DNA from: Streptomyces vinaceus
GTDB taxonomy: Bacteria > Actinomycetota > Actinomycetes > Streptomycetales > Streptomycetaceae
Reading direction: 5' to 3'
DNA length: 64,000 nucleotides
NCBI RefSeq assembly: GCF_008704935.1
Contig: NZ_CP023692.1
Location: 5,831,501-5,895,500 of the forward strand
Each line of letters begins with the position of its first letter. Position 1 is the stretch's first letter. Positions 1-7,964 of the stretch are shown here, one piece after another. The position numbers and the translations under genes are program-made. The notes under the pieces were generated by a model, which did no database searches, was not told the DNA's origin, and was given only the letters and a program-made list of their open reading frames with translations.

Positions 1-249
1 GTGGACGCCATGCAGGGAGCCCTGAAGGCCGAGGACCCGATCGCGCGGGCGGTCCCGTACATGCTCTCCGGAGGTACGGACGCGAAGTCCTTCGACGACC
101 TCGGCATCCGCTGCTTCGGCTTCGCCCCGCTCCAGCTCCCGCCGGAGCTCGACTTCGCCGGGATGTTCCACGGCGTGGACGAGCGGGTGCCGGTCGACGG
201 GCTGAAGTTCGGCGTGCGCGTCCTCGACCGATTCATCGACAACTGCTGA
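1..249 (+). CDS. M20-family metallopeptidase, C-terminal fragment
   Basis: This is the last 82 codons of a gene that begins outside the window; the GTG at base 1 is only the first in-frame start-like codon. The tail has the signature of M20/M25/M40 dipeptidases: a GGTDAKSF segment (residues 24-31) and the HGVDERVP segment (57-64), whose His is the last metal ligand of the catalytic domain in this family. Such enzymes are usually cytoplasmic zinc dipeptidases or aminoacylases. The exact substrate cannot be told from the fragment. It is followed by about 130 bases of leader before the chaplin gene. Confidence 0.75.
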   Translation: MDAMQGALKAEDPIARAVPYMLSGGTDAKSFDDLGIRCFGFAPLQLPPELDFAGMFHGVDERVPVDGLKFGVRVLDRFIDNC

Positions 250-336
250 GAATCGGGAAGGTGTGCGTTTCTCACTGGGAAGAGTGAATGCACTCATACG
301 CTCGTAGCCCTGGTGATGCCTCCTCGTTACAGGTGG

Positions 337-359
337 TGCGGTCCGCGGCTGGGACCGCA
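337..359 (+). promoter_or_regulatory. hairpin in the short-chaplin leader
   Basis: An 8-bp perfect stem (337-344 with 352-359, loop of 7) lies just upstream of the AGGAGGAAC ribosome binding site of the short chaplin. It could influence mRNA stability or translation. I see no confident -10/-35 pair. Confidence 0.35.
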
Positions 360-379
360 TTGCCAACTAGGAGGAACTC

Positions 380-613
380 ATGCTTAAGAAGGTTGTCGCC
401 GCTGCGGCTGCCACCGGTGGTCTGGTTCTCGCGGGTGCGGGCATCGCCGCCGCCGACGCGGGTGCGCAGGGTGCGGCCATCGGCTCCCCGGGCGTCCTGT
501 CCGGCAACGTCGTCCAGGTCCCCGTCCACGTCCCCGTGAACGTCTGCGGCAACACGGTCAACGTGATCGGCCTGCTGAACCCCGCGTTCGGCAACACCTG
601 CGTCAACGCCTGA
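380..613 (+). CDS. chpH: short chaplin (ChpH-like)
   Basis: A 77-residue secreted hydrophobic surface protein. Residues 1-26 form a Sec signal peptide (MLKK start, Ala/Gly-rich core, AAADA cleavage region). The remaining ~50 residues are one chaplin domain with the family's GSPGVLSGN and CGNTVNVIGLLNPAFGNTC features, including the two conserved Cys (56 and 74). Chaplins self-assemble into amyloid-like fibrils that lower water surface tension and coat aerial hyphae. A strong AGGAGGAAC ribosome binding site fixes the start. It is followed by a perfect terminator hairpin and then by the long chaplin; this adjacency matches chpH-chpC of S. coelicolor, although here the long gene comes second. Confidence 0.93.
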   Translation: MLKKVVAAAAATGGLVLAGAGIAAADAGAQGAAIGSPGVLSGNVVQVPVHVPVNVCGNTVNVIGLLNPAFGNTCVNA

Positions 614-630
614 CGCGTCTGAAGTCTTGG

Positions 631-660
631 GCCCCGGAGCGCATTCCAGCGCTCCGGGGC
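631..660 (+). terminator. terminator after the short chaplin
   Basis: Perfect 12-bp stem (631-642 with 649-660) with a 6-base loop, 18 bases after the chaplin stop codon. No T-run follows, as is usual in Streptomyces. Confidence 0.75.
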
Positions 661-661
661 C

Positions 662-682
662 GCCGGGCTTTCCAGGCCCGGC
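662..682 (+). promoter_or_regulatory. hairpin in the long-chaplin leader
   Basis: Seven-bp stem (662-668 with 676-682, loop 7) between the chaplin terminator and the GGGGGAC ribosome binding site of the long chaplin. It may be part of the same termination structure or a leader element. Confidence 0.3.
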
Positions 683-710
683 TGTTCTTACACCGCAGGG
701 GGACAATCAC

Positions 711-1478
711 ATGCGACGACAGGCAGCGGTCACCAGGAAGACGCTGATCACCATGGCGGCGGCGGGGGGTGTGCTCGCGCTGGGCGGGGGTTACGCACAC
801 GCCGACTCCGGCACGTCCGGCCATGCCGTGAACTCTCCGGGCGTGGCGTCCGGGAACTCCGACCACGTACCCGTGGACGCTCCGGTGAACCTGTGCGGCA
901 ACACCGTCTCGGTGGTGGGGCTGCTCAACCCGGCCTTCGGGAACCGGTGTTCCAACGACTCGGCCACGCCAAACCACCCCGGTCACCCGGGGCACCCGGG
1001 CAACCCCGGCCACCCGGCCGAGCCCGAGGAGCCGGACGAGCCGTGCGACGAGGACGAGCCGGGGCACCCCGGCAACCCGGGGACTCCCGGCCACCCGGGC
1101 AACCCCGGCACGCCCGGCAATCCGGGACACCCGGGCACTCCGGGCACGCCCGGCACCCCGGGGACTCCCGGCAATCCCGGCACCCCGGGCACGCCCGGTA
1201 ACCCCGGCACGCCCGGTCAGCCCGGCAACCCCGGCACGCCCGGCCAGCCCGGAACCCCCGGCACCCCGGGTACGCCCGGGCTCCCCGGTGGGCCCACCGG
1301 ACCGGGTACGGGCGGGGTCACTCCCGTGACCCACCCCGGCCAGGGCATCGCCCCGGCCCAGCAGGCCGGGCTCGCCGCGACCGGCGCCGGAGACGTCCTC
1401 GGCGTGGGCCTTCCGCTCGCCGCGGGCACGCTGCTGGCCGGCGCCGTGCTCTACCGCCGCGCCCGCAGCGCGGCCTGA
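711..1478 (+). CDS. chpC: long chaplin with collagen-like repeat and sortase signal
   Basis: A 255-residue cell-wall-anchored surface protein. Residues 1-31 are a signal peptide; 32-81 form one chaplin domain with Cys62 and Cys80; 89-102 hold X-P-G triplets; 103-117 form an acidic Pro/Glu/Asp insert with a third Cys (112); 119-193 are 25 consecutive X-P-G triplets (X mostly Thr, Asn, His, Gln). The end carries LAATG (221-225), a hydrophobic helix and an RRAR tail, a class E sortase signal. Classical ChpA-C have two chaplin domains before the anchor; here the second is absent and a collagen-like stalk takes its place. ATG 711 is preferred over upstream starts because it follows GGGGGAC and opens the signal peptide. 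Confidence 0.88.
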   Translation: MRRQAAVTRKTLITMAAAGGVLALGGGYAHADSGTSGHAVNSPGVASGNSDHVPVDAPVNLCGNTVSVVGLLNPAFGNRCSNDSATPNHPGHPGHPGNPGHPAEPEEPDEPCDEDEPGHPGNPGTPGHPGNPGTPGNPGHPGTPGTPGTPGTPGNPGTPGTPGNPGTPGQPGNPGTPGQPGTPGTPGTPGLPGGPTGPGTGGVTPVTHPGQGIAPAQQAGLAATGAGDVLGVGLPLAAGTLLAGAVLYRRARSAA

Positions 1479-1494
1479 GGCGCGGCAGCCTTAC

Positions 1495-1523
1495 GACGCG
1501 GGCCCCGCTCCGGGGTCCGCGTC
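1495..1523. terminator. bidirectional terminator between chpC and the DUF5703 gene
   Basis: Thirteen-bp stem with one G-T wobble (1495-1507 with 1511-1523, loop CTC) between two convergent genes. Confidence 0.65.
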
Positions 1524-1535
1524 ACCGGTCCCGCG

Positions 1536-1724
1536 TCACCAGGTGGCGCGGACCTGACGGATGATCCTCCGGCGCAGCCGTACCCGGCGACTGCCGTCCC
1601 GGTAGAGGGCCAGCCGGTCGATCTCCCAGTTCCCGTACTCGGCATGGTCGGTGAGCAGGCGGGTCGCCTCCTTCCGGGGCACACCGCGGGGCACGTACAC
1701 GTCGACAAATTCGTATTCCGGCAT
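1536..1724 (-). CDS. DUF5703 family small protein
   Basis: A 62-residue basic protein that I recognise as the conserved Streptomyces family DUF5703. It starts MPEYEFVDVYVPRGV and ends with an Arg-rich strand (RRVRLRRRIIRQVRATW). It has no signal peptide, membrane segment or catalytic motif. It is convergent with the chaplin and divergent from the next gene, which starts 47 bases away. Function is unknown; the strong conservation and small size suggest a structural or binding role. Confidence 0.85.
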   Translation of the reverse strand: MPEYEFVDVYVPRGVPRKEATRLLTDHAEYGNWEIDRLALYRDGSRRVRLRRRIIRQVRATW

Positions 1725-1771
1725 CGCATCTATTGTGCGGGCAGAGCCCCGCTACGGATAGCGTCTGCACT

Positions 1772-2449
1772 ATGTCTGATGCCGCTCTGCCCAGTGTTGC
1801 CGAGGTACGCGCCGCCGCCGAGGCGGTCAAGGCCGCTCTCGACCGTCACCTCGCCGCGGTCGAGAGCAGGATCGGGGACGAGGATCCGGCCGTCTACGCC
1901 GCGTTCAACGAACTCGCCGCCGCCGCCGAGGAGTACGACGAGCTCCTCTACGACCGTTACGACGAGGTCACCCCGTTCGAGATCCCCACGCCCGAGGACG
2001 GTGTCCCGTACACCGGTCCTGCCGAGCCCGCCGCCTTCAGCGTGCTCATCCGCCGTGACTACGCCGTCGTCGAACCAGCGAGGCTGATCGCCCAGGCCGA
2101 GCGGGTCGCCGCCCACGACCGGGAGGCCGAGCTCGCCCTGGACGGCGGCACCGCCGGTGCGCTGGGCGTTCTCTTCGGGGAGTACGAGCCCGACGAGATC
2201 GCCTCCCGCCACAAGGACTTCGGCCTGGACGAGGGCGACTCCACCCTCTGGATCGCGGCCTCGGAGGAGGTGGCCGAACCGGGGGAGTGGCTGGGCTCGC
2301 CGTTCGGGCACACCGATCCGCAGGACGTACTGCACCGGTTCGACATGAGCTCCGTCTTCGACGAGGAGACGGACGATTTCGACGAGGAGGGGGACGAGGA
2401 GGAAGCCGCGGGCGGCCAGGAGGCGCGGCCCGGGCTGGCCCCCGCCTGA
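1772..2449 (+). CDS. conserved hypothetical protein, acidic tail
   Basis: A 225-residue cytoplasmic protein of unknown function conserved in streptomycetes at this position. The N-terminal half is Ala-rich and helical; the middle (about 95-180) has a mixed alpha/beta look with short Trp/Phe-containing segments; the last ~30 residues are very acidic (runs of Glu and Asp). I find no motif that assigns an activity. ATG 1772 is chosen because homologous proteins start with MSD and because a TAGCGT hexamer ends 7 bases before it, compatible with a leaderless transcript. The in-frame ATG at 1733 lies in the divergent promoter region. Confidence 0.75.
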   Translation: MSDAALPSVAEVRAAAEAVKAALDRHLAAVESRIGDEDPAVYAAFNELAAAAEEYDELLYDRYDEVTPFEIPTPEDGVPYTGPAEPAAFSVLIRRDYAVVEPARLIAQAERVAAHDREAELALDGGTAGALGVLFGEYEPDEIASRHKDFGLDEGDSTLWIAASEEVAEPGEWLGSPFGHTDPQDVLHRFDMSSVFDEETDDFDEEGDEEEAAGGQEARPGLAPA

Positions 2450-2475
2450 TCCCCTTCCGTTCCCGTACGCACGAC

Positions 2476-2512
2476 GCCGCGGCCCCCGTCCCGAAAGGGC
2501 GGGGGCCGCGGC
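2476..2512. terminator. bidirectional terminator
   Basis: Perfect 13-bp stem (2476-2488 with 2500-2512), extended by inner CCC/GGG around a GAAA loop, between two convergent genes. Confidence 0.75.
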
Positions 2513-2532
2513 GCGCACGCCTCACACGCGTA

Positions 2533-4809
2533 TCACTCCGGCTGGTCCTGCGCCGCCGCCACGAGGGCCCGCAGCAGCCCGGTCAGGCGTGTCGTACGCG
2601 GCTTCGGCAGCACCTCGGCGACCGCGCGCGGCAGCGCCTGGTCCACGCCGTGCACCACCGACAGGTGCCGCTCGGCCCGCCCGAAGGCCGTGTACACCCA
2701 GTCCCGGGAGAGGGACTGCGCCGCGTCTCCGGGCAGGACGACGACCACGGCGGGCCAGCGCGCCCCCACGGCCTGGTGCGCCGTCACCGCCCAGCCGTGC
2801 CGCACCCGTGACTCCACCTGCTCCTTCGGTACGACGATCCGCGCGCCGGCGGTGTCCAGGTGGAGCCCCTGCGCGTCGGCCGACACCACCCGGGCCGGGA
2901 CGGCCCTGCCGGGCGAGGGCACGTGCACGACGCGGTCGCCGGGGTCGAACCCGCCGAACCGGCCGGGGCCGGGGTTCAGCCGCTCCTTGAGGGCCGCGTT
3001 CAGGGCCCGCGTACCCGCCGAGCCGCCGTGGCCCGGGGTGATGACCTGGACGGCGTCCACGGGGATCCCGAAGGCGCGCGGCACGGACTCGGCGACCAGC
3101 TGCACGCAGCGGTGGACGGCCTCCCCGGCGTCGCGTACCGGGACGATGACGACCTCCTTGCCGGGGGCGTCGACCTGGTTCAGCTCGCCGACGCCGACGC
3201 CGGAGACCAGTTCGCCGACCGGTCCGGGGTCGGGGGTGCGGGAGACCAGCTGCGGGCAGGCGCGGGCCGCGAGCACATCGGCGAACACGCGCCCGGGTCC
3301 GGCGGATCCGAGTACGCCGGGGTCCCCGGAGAGCACCAGGCGGGCCCCGTCGGGGACGGACTCGACGAGGGCGGCGGCGCTCTCCACGTCCAGCTGGGGG
3401 GCGTCGAGGACCACGAGCAGGTCCACCGCGAACTGCCCGTCGGCGTCCCGGCCGGGGCCGGCGGCGCCGGAGAGCAGGTCCGCGACGGTGACGGCCCCGT
3501 GCGCCGGGGTGTGCGCGGCCAGGCAGACGCGCAGCCCCAGGTCACGGGCGGCCGCGAGCAGGGCCAGCGGTTCGGCGCGGGCGGACTCCCCGCCGGTGTG
3601 GGTGACCAGGCCGTGGCCGGAGACGGCGCGGATCAGCTCGGCGCCGGGGCCGGTGGCGGCCTTCTCCCAGTCCGCCGGGTCGTTGAAGGTGTTGGCGAGG
3701 CGGGCCAGGCCGTCGGCCAGGCTCTCCTCGGCCAGCGCGTAGCCCTCCAGGCCGACGAGCACCCGTACGGGCTGCTCCTCGCCCTCGGCGACGGGCGGGC
3801 CGAGCGGCTCCTGGAACACCAGGACGGCGCCCTCGCCGATGGCCTGCTCCAGGCACCCGGCGGGGTCCGGTACGCCGTACTGGGCCAGGGCCGCTTCGAG
3901 GGTGGGGGCCTCCAGGGCGGTGTGGCCCTTGAGCGCCGCCTGCTCCAGCAGCCAGCCCACGAGGGCGGCGGCGCGCCGCTCGTCGCCGGGACCGGCGTCC
4001 TGGCCGAGCAGGGCCCGGGCGAAGCCGTCGGCCTGCGTGGGGCGGACGCCGGAAACGGCGAGGAGCCGCCAGGGGTCCTCGGCGAGCCGCTCGGCGGCGT
4101 CCTCGCCGAGGGCGGTGGCGGCCGGGACGGCCAGCGCCTCGGGGGCTCCGCCGCGGGCGAGCACGGCGCGCACGCCCTCGATGCCGGCGGCCGTCGGGGC
4201 GGGGGCGGCGGGCCGGGCGGGGCGGGGGGCCGCGGGAGCCTCCGGAGCGCGCCGCGGGGCGACGGGGGCCTCGTCGAAGTACACGGGGGAGGGCTTCTCC
4301 CCGCTCTCCACGGCCCGTACGGCGGCCAGCAGGTCGGCGGCCTTCCCGCTGAGCTTGGCTCCGGCGTCGACGGGTCCCTGCCGCTCCGCCTTGCGGCGGG
4401 CGATGCGCTCCCGCTCCACCTTCTGCGCGGCCAACTCGGCGGCGGCCTCACTGAGCGCGGGCTTCCCCGCTTCCCCGCCCCCCTCCCCGCCCTGGGCGTC
4501 GGCGCCGCCCTCGACCTCGGCGCCGCCCTCGGCCTCGGCCCCGCCCTCCGGCCGGTCGGCCGCAGCCTCTTCGCCCTCGGCCGCCTCGGATCCGTCCCCG
4601 TCCCCCGCGGTCGGCGGTTCCGCCGCTTCCGTGGTCCCGGCTCCGCCTGCGTCGGCCGCGCCGGTGTGGGGCTCCGGCGCCGCGTGCGGGGCGGCGTTTT
4701 CGGGACCGGCTTCGGCGGCGCCCTGCGGCTCCGCCGCTTCCGAGCCGGAGGGGGCCGCCTCGGGGGTGGCCGGGTCCGTCGGGGCGTCGGCTTGGCGGTC
4801 CGTGCTCAC
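2533..4809 (-). CDS. RecD2-like helicase-fold protein with eroded ATPase motifs
   Basis: A 758-residue protein. Residues 1-205 are low-complexity Ala/Glu/Gly/Pro; about 208-335 resemble the helix-hairpin-helix region of RecD2; 390-720 follow the RecD2 helicase core. Key residues are lost: the Walker A equivalent at 405-413 reads TGGESARAE (Lys replaced by Ala412), Walker B reads LDAPQLD (Glu replaced by Ala470), motif III keeps SGDPG and GSAGPGRVFADVL but has Val499 for Gln, and the late motifs read TAHQAVG (676-682) and YTAFGRAE (706-713). It is therefore unlikely to hydrolyse ATP in the usual way; a DNA- or protein-binding role is inferred. The GTG start overlaps the stop of the upstream reductase gene (GTGA), so translation is probably coupled. 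Confidence 0.75.
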   Translation of the reverse strand: MSTDRQADAPTDPATPEAAPSGSEAAEPQGAAEAGPENAAPHAAPEPHTGAADAGGAGTTEAAEPPTAGDGDGSEAAEGEEAAADRPEGGAEAEGGAEVEGGADAQGGEGGGEAGKPALSEAAAELAAQKVERERIARRKAERQGPVDAGAKLSGKAADLLAAVRAVESGEKPSPVYFDEAPVAPRRAPEAPAAPRPARPAAPAPTAAGIEGVRAVLARGGAPEALAVPAATALGEDAAERLAEDPWRLLAVSGVRPTQADGFARALLGQDAGPGDERRAAALVGWLLEQAALKGHTALEAPTLEAALAQYGVPDPAGCLEQAIGEGAVLVFQEPLGPPVAEGEEQPVRVLVGLEGYALAEESLADGLARLANTFNDPADWEKAATGPGAELIRAVSGHGLVTHTGGESARAEPLALLAAARDLGLRVCLAAHTPAHGAVTVADLLSGAAGPGRDADGQFAVDLLVVLDAPQLDVESAAALVESVPDGARLVLSGDPGVLGSAGPGRVFADVLAARACPQLVSRTPDPGPVGELVSGVGVGELNQVDAPGKEVVIVPVRDAGEAVHRCVQLVAESVPRAFGIPVDAVQVITPGHGGSAGTRALNAALKERLNPGPGRFGGFDPGDRVVHVPSPGRAVPARVVSADAQGLHLDTAGARIVVPKEQVESRVRHGWAVTAHQAVGARWPAVVVVLPGDAAQSLSRDWVYTAFGRAERHLSVVHGVDQALPRAVAEVLPKPRTTRLTGLLRALVAAAQDQPE

Positions 4810-5801
4810 AGCGTGCTCCAGTCGTGGTCGGGATAGCGGTGCACGGGCGCGGACACATCGTCCAGCGCCCGGCAGATCTCCTCGGGAAGGGTAAGCGGCT
4901 CCACCGACAACGCCTCGCTGAGCTGCGCGGACGTCCGGGCGCCCACGATCGGCGCGACCACGCCCGGCCGGTCCCGGATCCACGCCAGCGCGACCTGGAG
5001 CGGGGTCACCGCGAGCCCCTGGGCCGCCGTCGCCACCGCGTCCACGATGCCGCCCGCCGCCTCGTCCAGGTAGGGGTCCACGAAGCCGGCCATCGTCGGG
5101 GAGGCGCCCCGGGAGTCCGCCGGGGTCGTGCCCTCCCGGTACTTGCCCGTCAGGACCCCCCGCCCCAGCGGGGAGGAGGGGAGCAGCCCGACGCCCAGGT
5201 CCAGCGCCGCCGGGAGCACCTCGCGCTCCACGCCCCGCTGGAGCAGCGAGTACTCCATCTGCGTCGAGGCCAGCCGCGTCCGCACCCCCGGAGCGGCCAG
5301 CTGCCACGTCGCCGCCTTCGCCAGCTGCCAGCCGCAGAAGCCCGCCACCCCCGCGTAGCGGGCCCGGCCGCTGCTCACCGCCAGGTCCAGGGCCTGGAGG
5401 GTCTCCTCCAGCGGGGTCGCCGGGTCGAACGCGTGGACCTGCCACAGGTCGACGTGGTCCGTGCCGAGCCGGGCCAGCGAATCGTCCAGCGCGGCGAGCA
5501 GGTGGCCGCGCGAGCCGTCGACGCGGCGGTCCGCGGCGCGGACCGAGCCCGACTTCGTCGCGATCACCAGGTCCCGGCGCGGGACCAGTCCGCCGATCAA
5601 CTGCCCCAGCAGGTACTCCGCCTCACCGCCCCCGTACACGTCGGCGGTGTCGACGAGCGTCCCGCCCGCCTCCCAGAACGTCTTCAACTGCTCGGCAGCG
5701 CCCGACTCGTCCGTGCCCTGCTCGGAACGGCCCCAGGTCAGGGTGCCGAGGCCGATCCGGGACACGCGCAGTCCGGTGCGGCCGAGATGCCTCTGCTCCA
5801 T
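4806..5801 (-). CDS. aldo/keto reductase
   Basis: A 331-residue NAD(P)H-dependent reductase of the AKR superfamily (TIM barrel, cytoplasmic). It starts with the YajO/Tas-type MEQRHLGRTGLRVSRIGLGT. The catalytic tetrad is visible: Asp51 and Tyr56 in DTADVYGGGEAEYLLG, Lys83 in VIATKSG, and His123 in DLWQVHAFD. Length is normal for the family and the substrate cannot be told. It is the first gene of a two-gene unit with the RecD2-like gene downstream and is divergent from the LLM oxidoreductase gene. Confidence 0.9.
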   Translation of the reverse strand: MEQRHLGRTGLRVSRIGLGTLTWGRSEQGTDESGAAEQLKTFWEAGGTLVDTADVYGGGEAEYLLGQLIGGLVPRRDLVIATKSGSVRAADRRVDGSRGHLLAALDDSLARLGTDHVDLWQVHAFDPATPLEETLQALDLAVSSGRARYAGVAGFCGWQLAKAATWQLAAPGVRTRLASTQMEYSLLQRGVEREVLPAALDLGVGLLPSSPLGRGVLTGKYREGTTPADSRGASPTMAGFVDPYLDEAAGGIVDAVATAAQGLAVTPLQVALAWIRDRPGVVAPIVGARTSAQLSEALSVEPLTLPEEICRALDDVSAPVHRYPDHDWSTL

Positions 5802-5869
5802 GACCGCTGAGACTACTGGGGCACTGACGCGGGAAGCCCTGGCGCGCTACAGTCCCCCGCAGACCCACG

Positions 5870-5883
5870 TTACTGATCGGTAA
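5870..5883. promoter_or_regulatory. TTACTGATCGGTAA palindrome, possible TetR-type operator
   Basis: The inverted repeat TTAC-N6-GTAA around a central GATC sits between the divergent aldo/keto reductase and LLM oxidoreductase genes, 27 bases before the second start codon. The form resembles TetR-family operators. No regulator gene is adjacent, so the assignment is inference. Confidence 0.35.
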
Positions 5884-5910
5884 ACCGGCATCACCGTAAG
5901 GGGACGACAC

Positions 5911-6960
5911 ATGCGGCTCGGCATCAATCTCGGCTACTGGGGCGCTGGCATGGACGCCGACAACCTGGCCGTGGCCCAGGAGGCGGACCGCCTCGGCTAC
6001 GACGTGTGCTGGGCGGCGGAGGCCTACGGCTCCGACGCCCCGACCGTGCTCGCCTGGGTCGCCGCCCAGACCGAGCGCATCGACGTCGGCTCCGCGATCC
6101 TGCAGATCCCGGCCCGCCAGCCCGCGATGACCGCCATGACGGCCGCCACCCTGGACTCCCTCACCAAGGGCCGCTTCCGGCTCGGCCTCGGCGTCTCCGG
6201 CCCCCAGGTCTCCGAGGGCTGGTACGGGGTCAAGTTCGACAAGCCGCTCGCCCGCACCCGCGAGTACGTGGAGATCGTCCGCAAGGCCATGTCCCGCGAG
6301 CGCCTCAGCTACGAGGGCGAGCACTGGACGCTGCCGCTGCCGGGCGGCCCGGGCAAGCCGATCAAGCTGACCGTGCACCCCGAGCGCGAGCACATCCCGC
6401 TCTACATCGCCGCCATCGGGCCCAAGAACCTGGAGCAGACCGGCGAGATCGCCGACGGCGCGCTGCTCATCTTCCCGGCCGCCGAGCACCTGGAGGCCAC
6501 CGCGCTCACCCACATCCGGGCGGGCCGCGAGAAGGCCGGCCTGACCATGGAGGGCTTCGACGTCTGCCCGACGGTCCCGCTGGCCGTGGGCGAGGACGTG
6601 AGCGGCCTCGCCGACATGTTCCGCCCGTACACCGCCCTGTACGTCGGCGGCATGGGCAGCCGGAAGCAGAACTTCTACAACCAGCTCGCCCAGCGCATGG
6701 GGTACGAGAAGGAGGCCGCCGAGATCCAGGACAAGTACCTGGCGGGCGACAAGACGGGCGCGGCCGCGGCCGTCCCGCACTCGCTGATCGACTCGACCAC
6801 CCTGCTCGGCTCCGTCGAGCGGATCGCCGACGGGATGCGGGCCTACGCCGAGGCCGGGGTCACCACCCTCACGCTCGCCCCGGCCGGTTTCACCCTGGAC
6901 GAGCGGATCACCGCCCTGCGCGCCGGTACGGAAGCCATGGAGCGGGCCGGCCTCGCATAG
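5911..6960 (+). CDS. LLM-class flavin/F420-dependent oxidoreductase
   Basis: A 349-residue luciferase-like monooxygenase-family protein (cytoplasmic TIM barrel). The start MRLGINLGYWGAG, the SAILQIPARQPAMTAM strand and the GRFRLGLGVSGPQVSEGWYG segment (about 91-110) are typical of the F420-dependent branch common in actinobacteria. Streptomyces makes F420, but FMN use cannot be excluded. Substrate is unknown. A good AAGGGGACG ribosome binding site precedes ATG 5911. The gene is transcribed away from the aldo/keto reductase and is followed after a 188-base gap by the ferritin-like gene. Confidence 0.88.
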   Translation: MRLGINLGYWGAGMDADNLAVAQEADRLGYDVCWAAEAYGSDAPTVLAWVAAQTERIDVGSAILQIPARQPAMTAMTAATLDSLTKGRFRLGLGVSGPQVSEGWYGVKFDKPLARTREYVEIVRKAMSRERLSYEGEHWTLPLPGGPGKPIKLTVHPEREHIPLYIAAIGPKNLEQTGEIADGALLIFPAAEHLEATALTHIRAGREKAGLTMEGFDVCPTVPLAVGEDVSGLADMFRPYTALYVGGMGSRKQNFYNQLAQRMGYEKEAAEIQDKYLAGDKTGAAAAVPHSLIDSTTLLGSVERIADGMRAYAEAGVTTLTLAPAGFTLDERITALRAGTEAMERAGLA

Positions 6961-7148
6961 GCGGCTCCCACGAAGCTCTGCGGCCGTGGTGGGGGCTCGG
7001 GGGTCTTCCCCGCCACGGCCGACACAGGCACAACGCGGGCGACGCCCTGCGGGTTACGCCCGCGACCCCACCCGTTGCCGTCGTTCATTCGGCCGAGCCG
7101 TCCACCCCTTCGGTTGCCGGGCCCCCGGATCGGCCGTTGACTCGATGC

Positions 7149-7937
7149 ATGCTCTCTGCCCGCAGCCTGTTCCAGGAGATCGTCGACCACGACGACTCGT
7201 TCCAGCTGTTCTGCTCCATCGCGGCCAGCGGCGAGTCCCAGGGCGGCTGGGAGAACGCCCGGATCGCGGCCCTGGTGCCCGACGGCATGCGCGAGCTCGC
7301 GCCCAAGATCACCCGGCACGGCGCCGACGAGGACAAGCACGGCCGGATCTTCCACGCCCTGCTGCGCAAGCGCGGGCTGCCGCCCGTCCCCGTGCCGCCC
7401 GAGACCGACTACACGATGCTGCTGGAGCGGCGCGGCATCGGTCTCGCGCACGAGAAGCTGCGCCGCGACGAGCCGCTGACCGAGCAGGACATCGTCGTCT
7501 ACCTCGCCCACAGCCGGGTCACCGAGCAGCGCGCCGCCGACCAGATGGTCATGCTGGTCCGGCAGTTCGGGGACCACCCCGAGGTCGGCAAGGCCATCCG
7601 CATGATCAGCCACGACGAGGACAACCACCTCGCCTACTGCCAGGAGGAGCTGCTCCGCCTGGTCCGCGAGGGGCACGGCCGGACCATCCAGCGGGTGCTG
7701 CGCGAGAGCGCCCTCGCCGAGATCTCCATCTACCGGGACGTGAGCCTGGCCGTCATGGACCACATGGGCCGGCTGCTGCGCTGGCCCGCACCCAAGGCGG
7801 CCGCGCTGGCCGCCGGGATCCGCGGGATGTACGCGTACGAGCGCTTCGCCGGCTGGCACCGGATGATCAGCCTGCGCATGCCGGAGCGGCGCGACGCGCT
7901 GGGCGGCGCGGCGATGACCACGCCCGAGTACGCCTGA
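7149..7937 (+). CDS. ferritin-like domain protein
   Basis: A 262-residue all-helical protein with a four-helix ferritin-like pattern of carboxylates and histidines: GES near residue 29, the ADEDKHGR helix (Glu61-x-x-His64), and a later SHDEDNHLAYC helix with a second Glu-x-x-His. These could bind a di-iron centre. It belongs to a family conserved in actinobacteria with no assigned reaction; an oxygenase, ferroxidase or oxidative-stress role is inference only. No signal peptide. ATG 7149 gives the family's MLSARSLFQEIVD start; an in-frame TTG twelve bases upstream is less likely. Confidence 0.8.
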   Translation: MLSARSLFQEIVDHDDSFQLFCSIAASGESQGGWENARIAALVPDGMRELAPKITRHGADEDKHGRIFHALLRKRGLPPVPVPPETDYTMLLERRGIGLAHEKLRRDEPLTEQDIVVYLAHSRVTEQRAADQMVMLVRQFGDHPEVGKAIRMISHDEDNHLAYCQEELLRLVREGHGRTIQRVLRESALAEISIYRDVSLAVMDHMGRLLRWPAPKAAALAAGIRGMYAYERFAGWHRMISLRMPERRDALGGAAMTTPEYA

Positions 7938-7964
7938 GGGAAGACGCGGCCCGCGGGACGGCCC

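Noticed and set aside
1081..1290. Tandem DNA repeats, considered as a CRISPR-like or recombination repeat
   Set aside because: The periodicity is 9 bases in frame with X-P-G codons; there are no spacers.
983..1429. Antisense collagen-like ORFs opposite chpC
   Set aside because: They are reverse translations of the same X-P-G codon repeat; only the sense frame has a signal peptide, a chaplin domain and a sortase signal.
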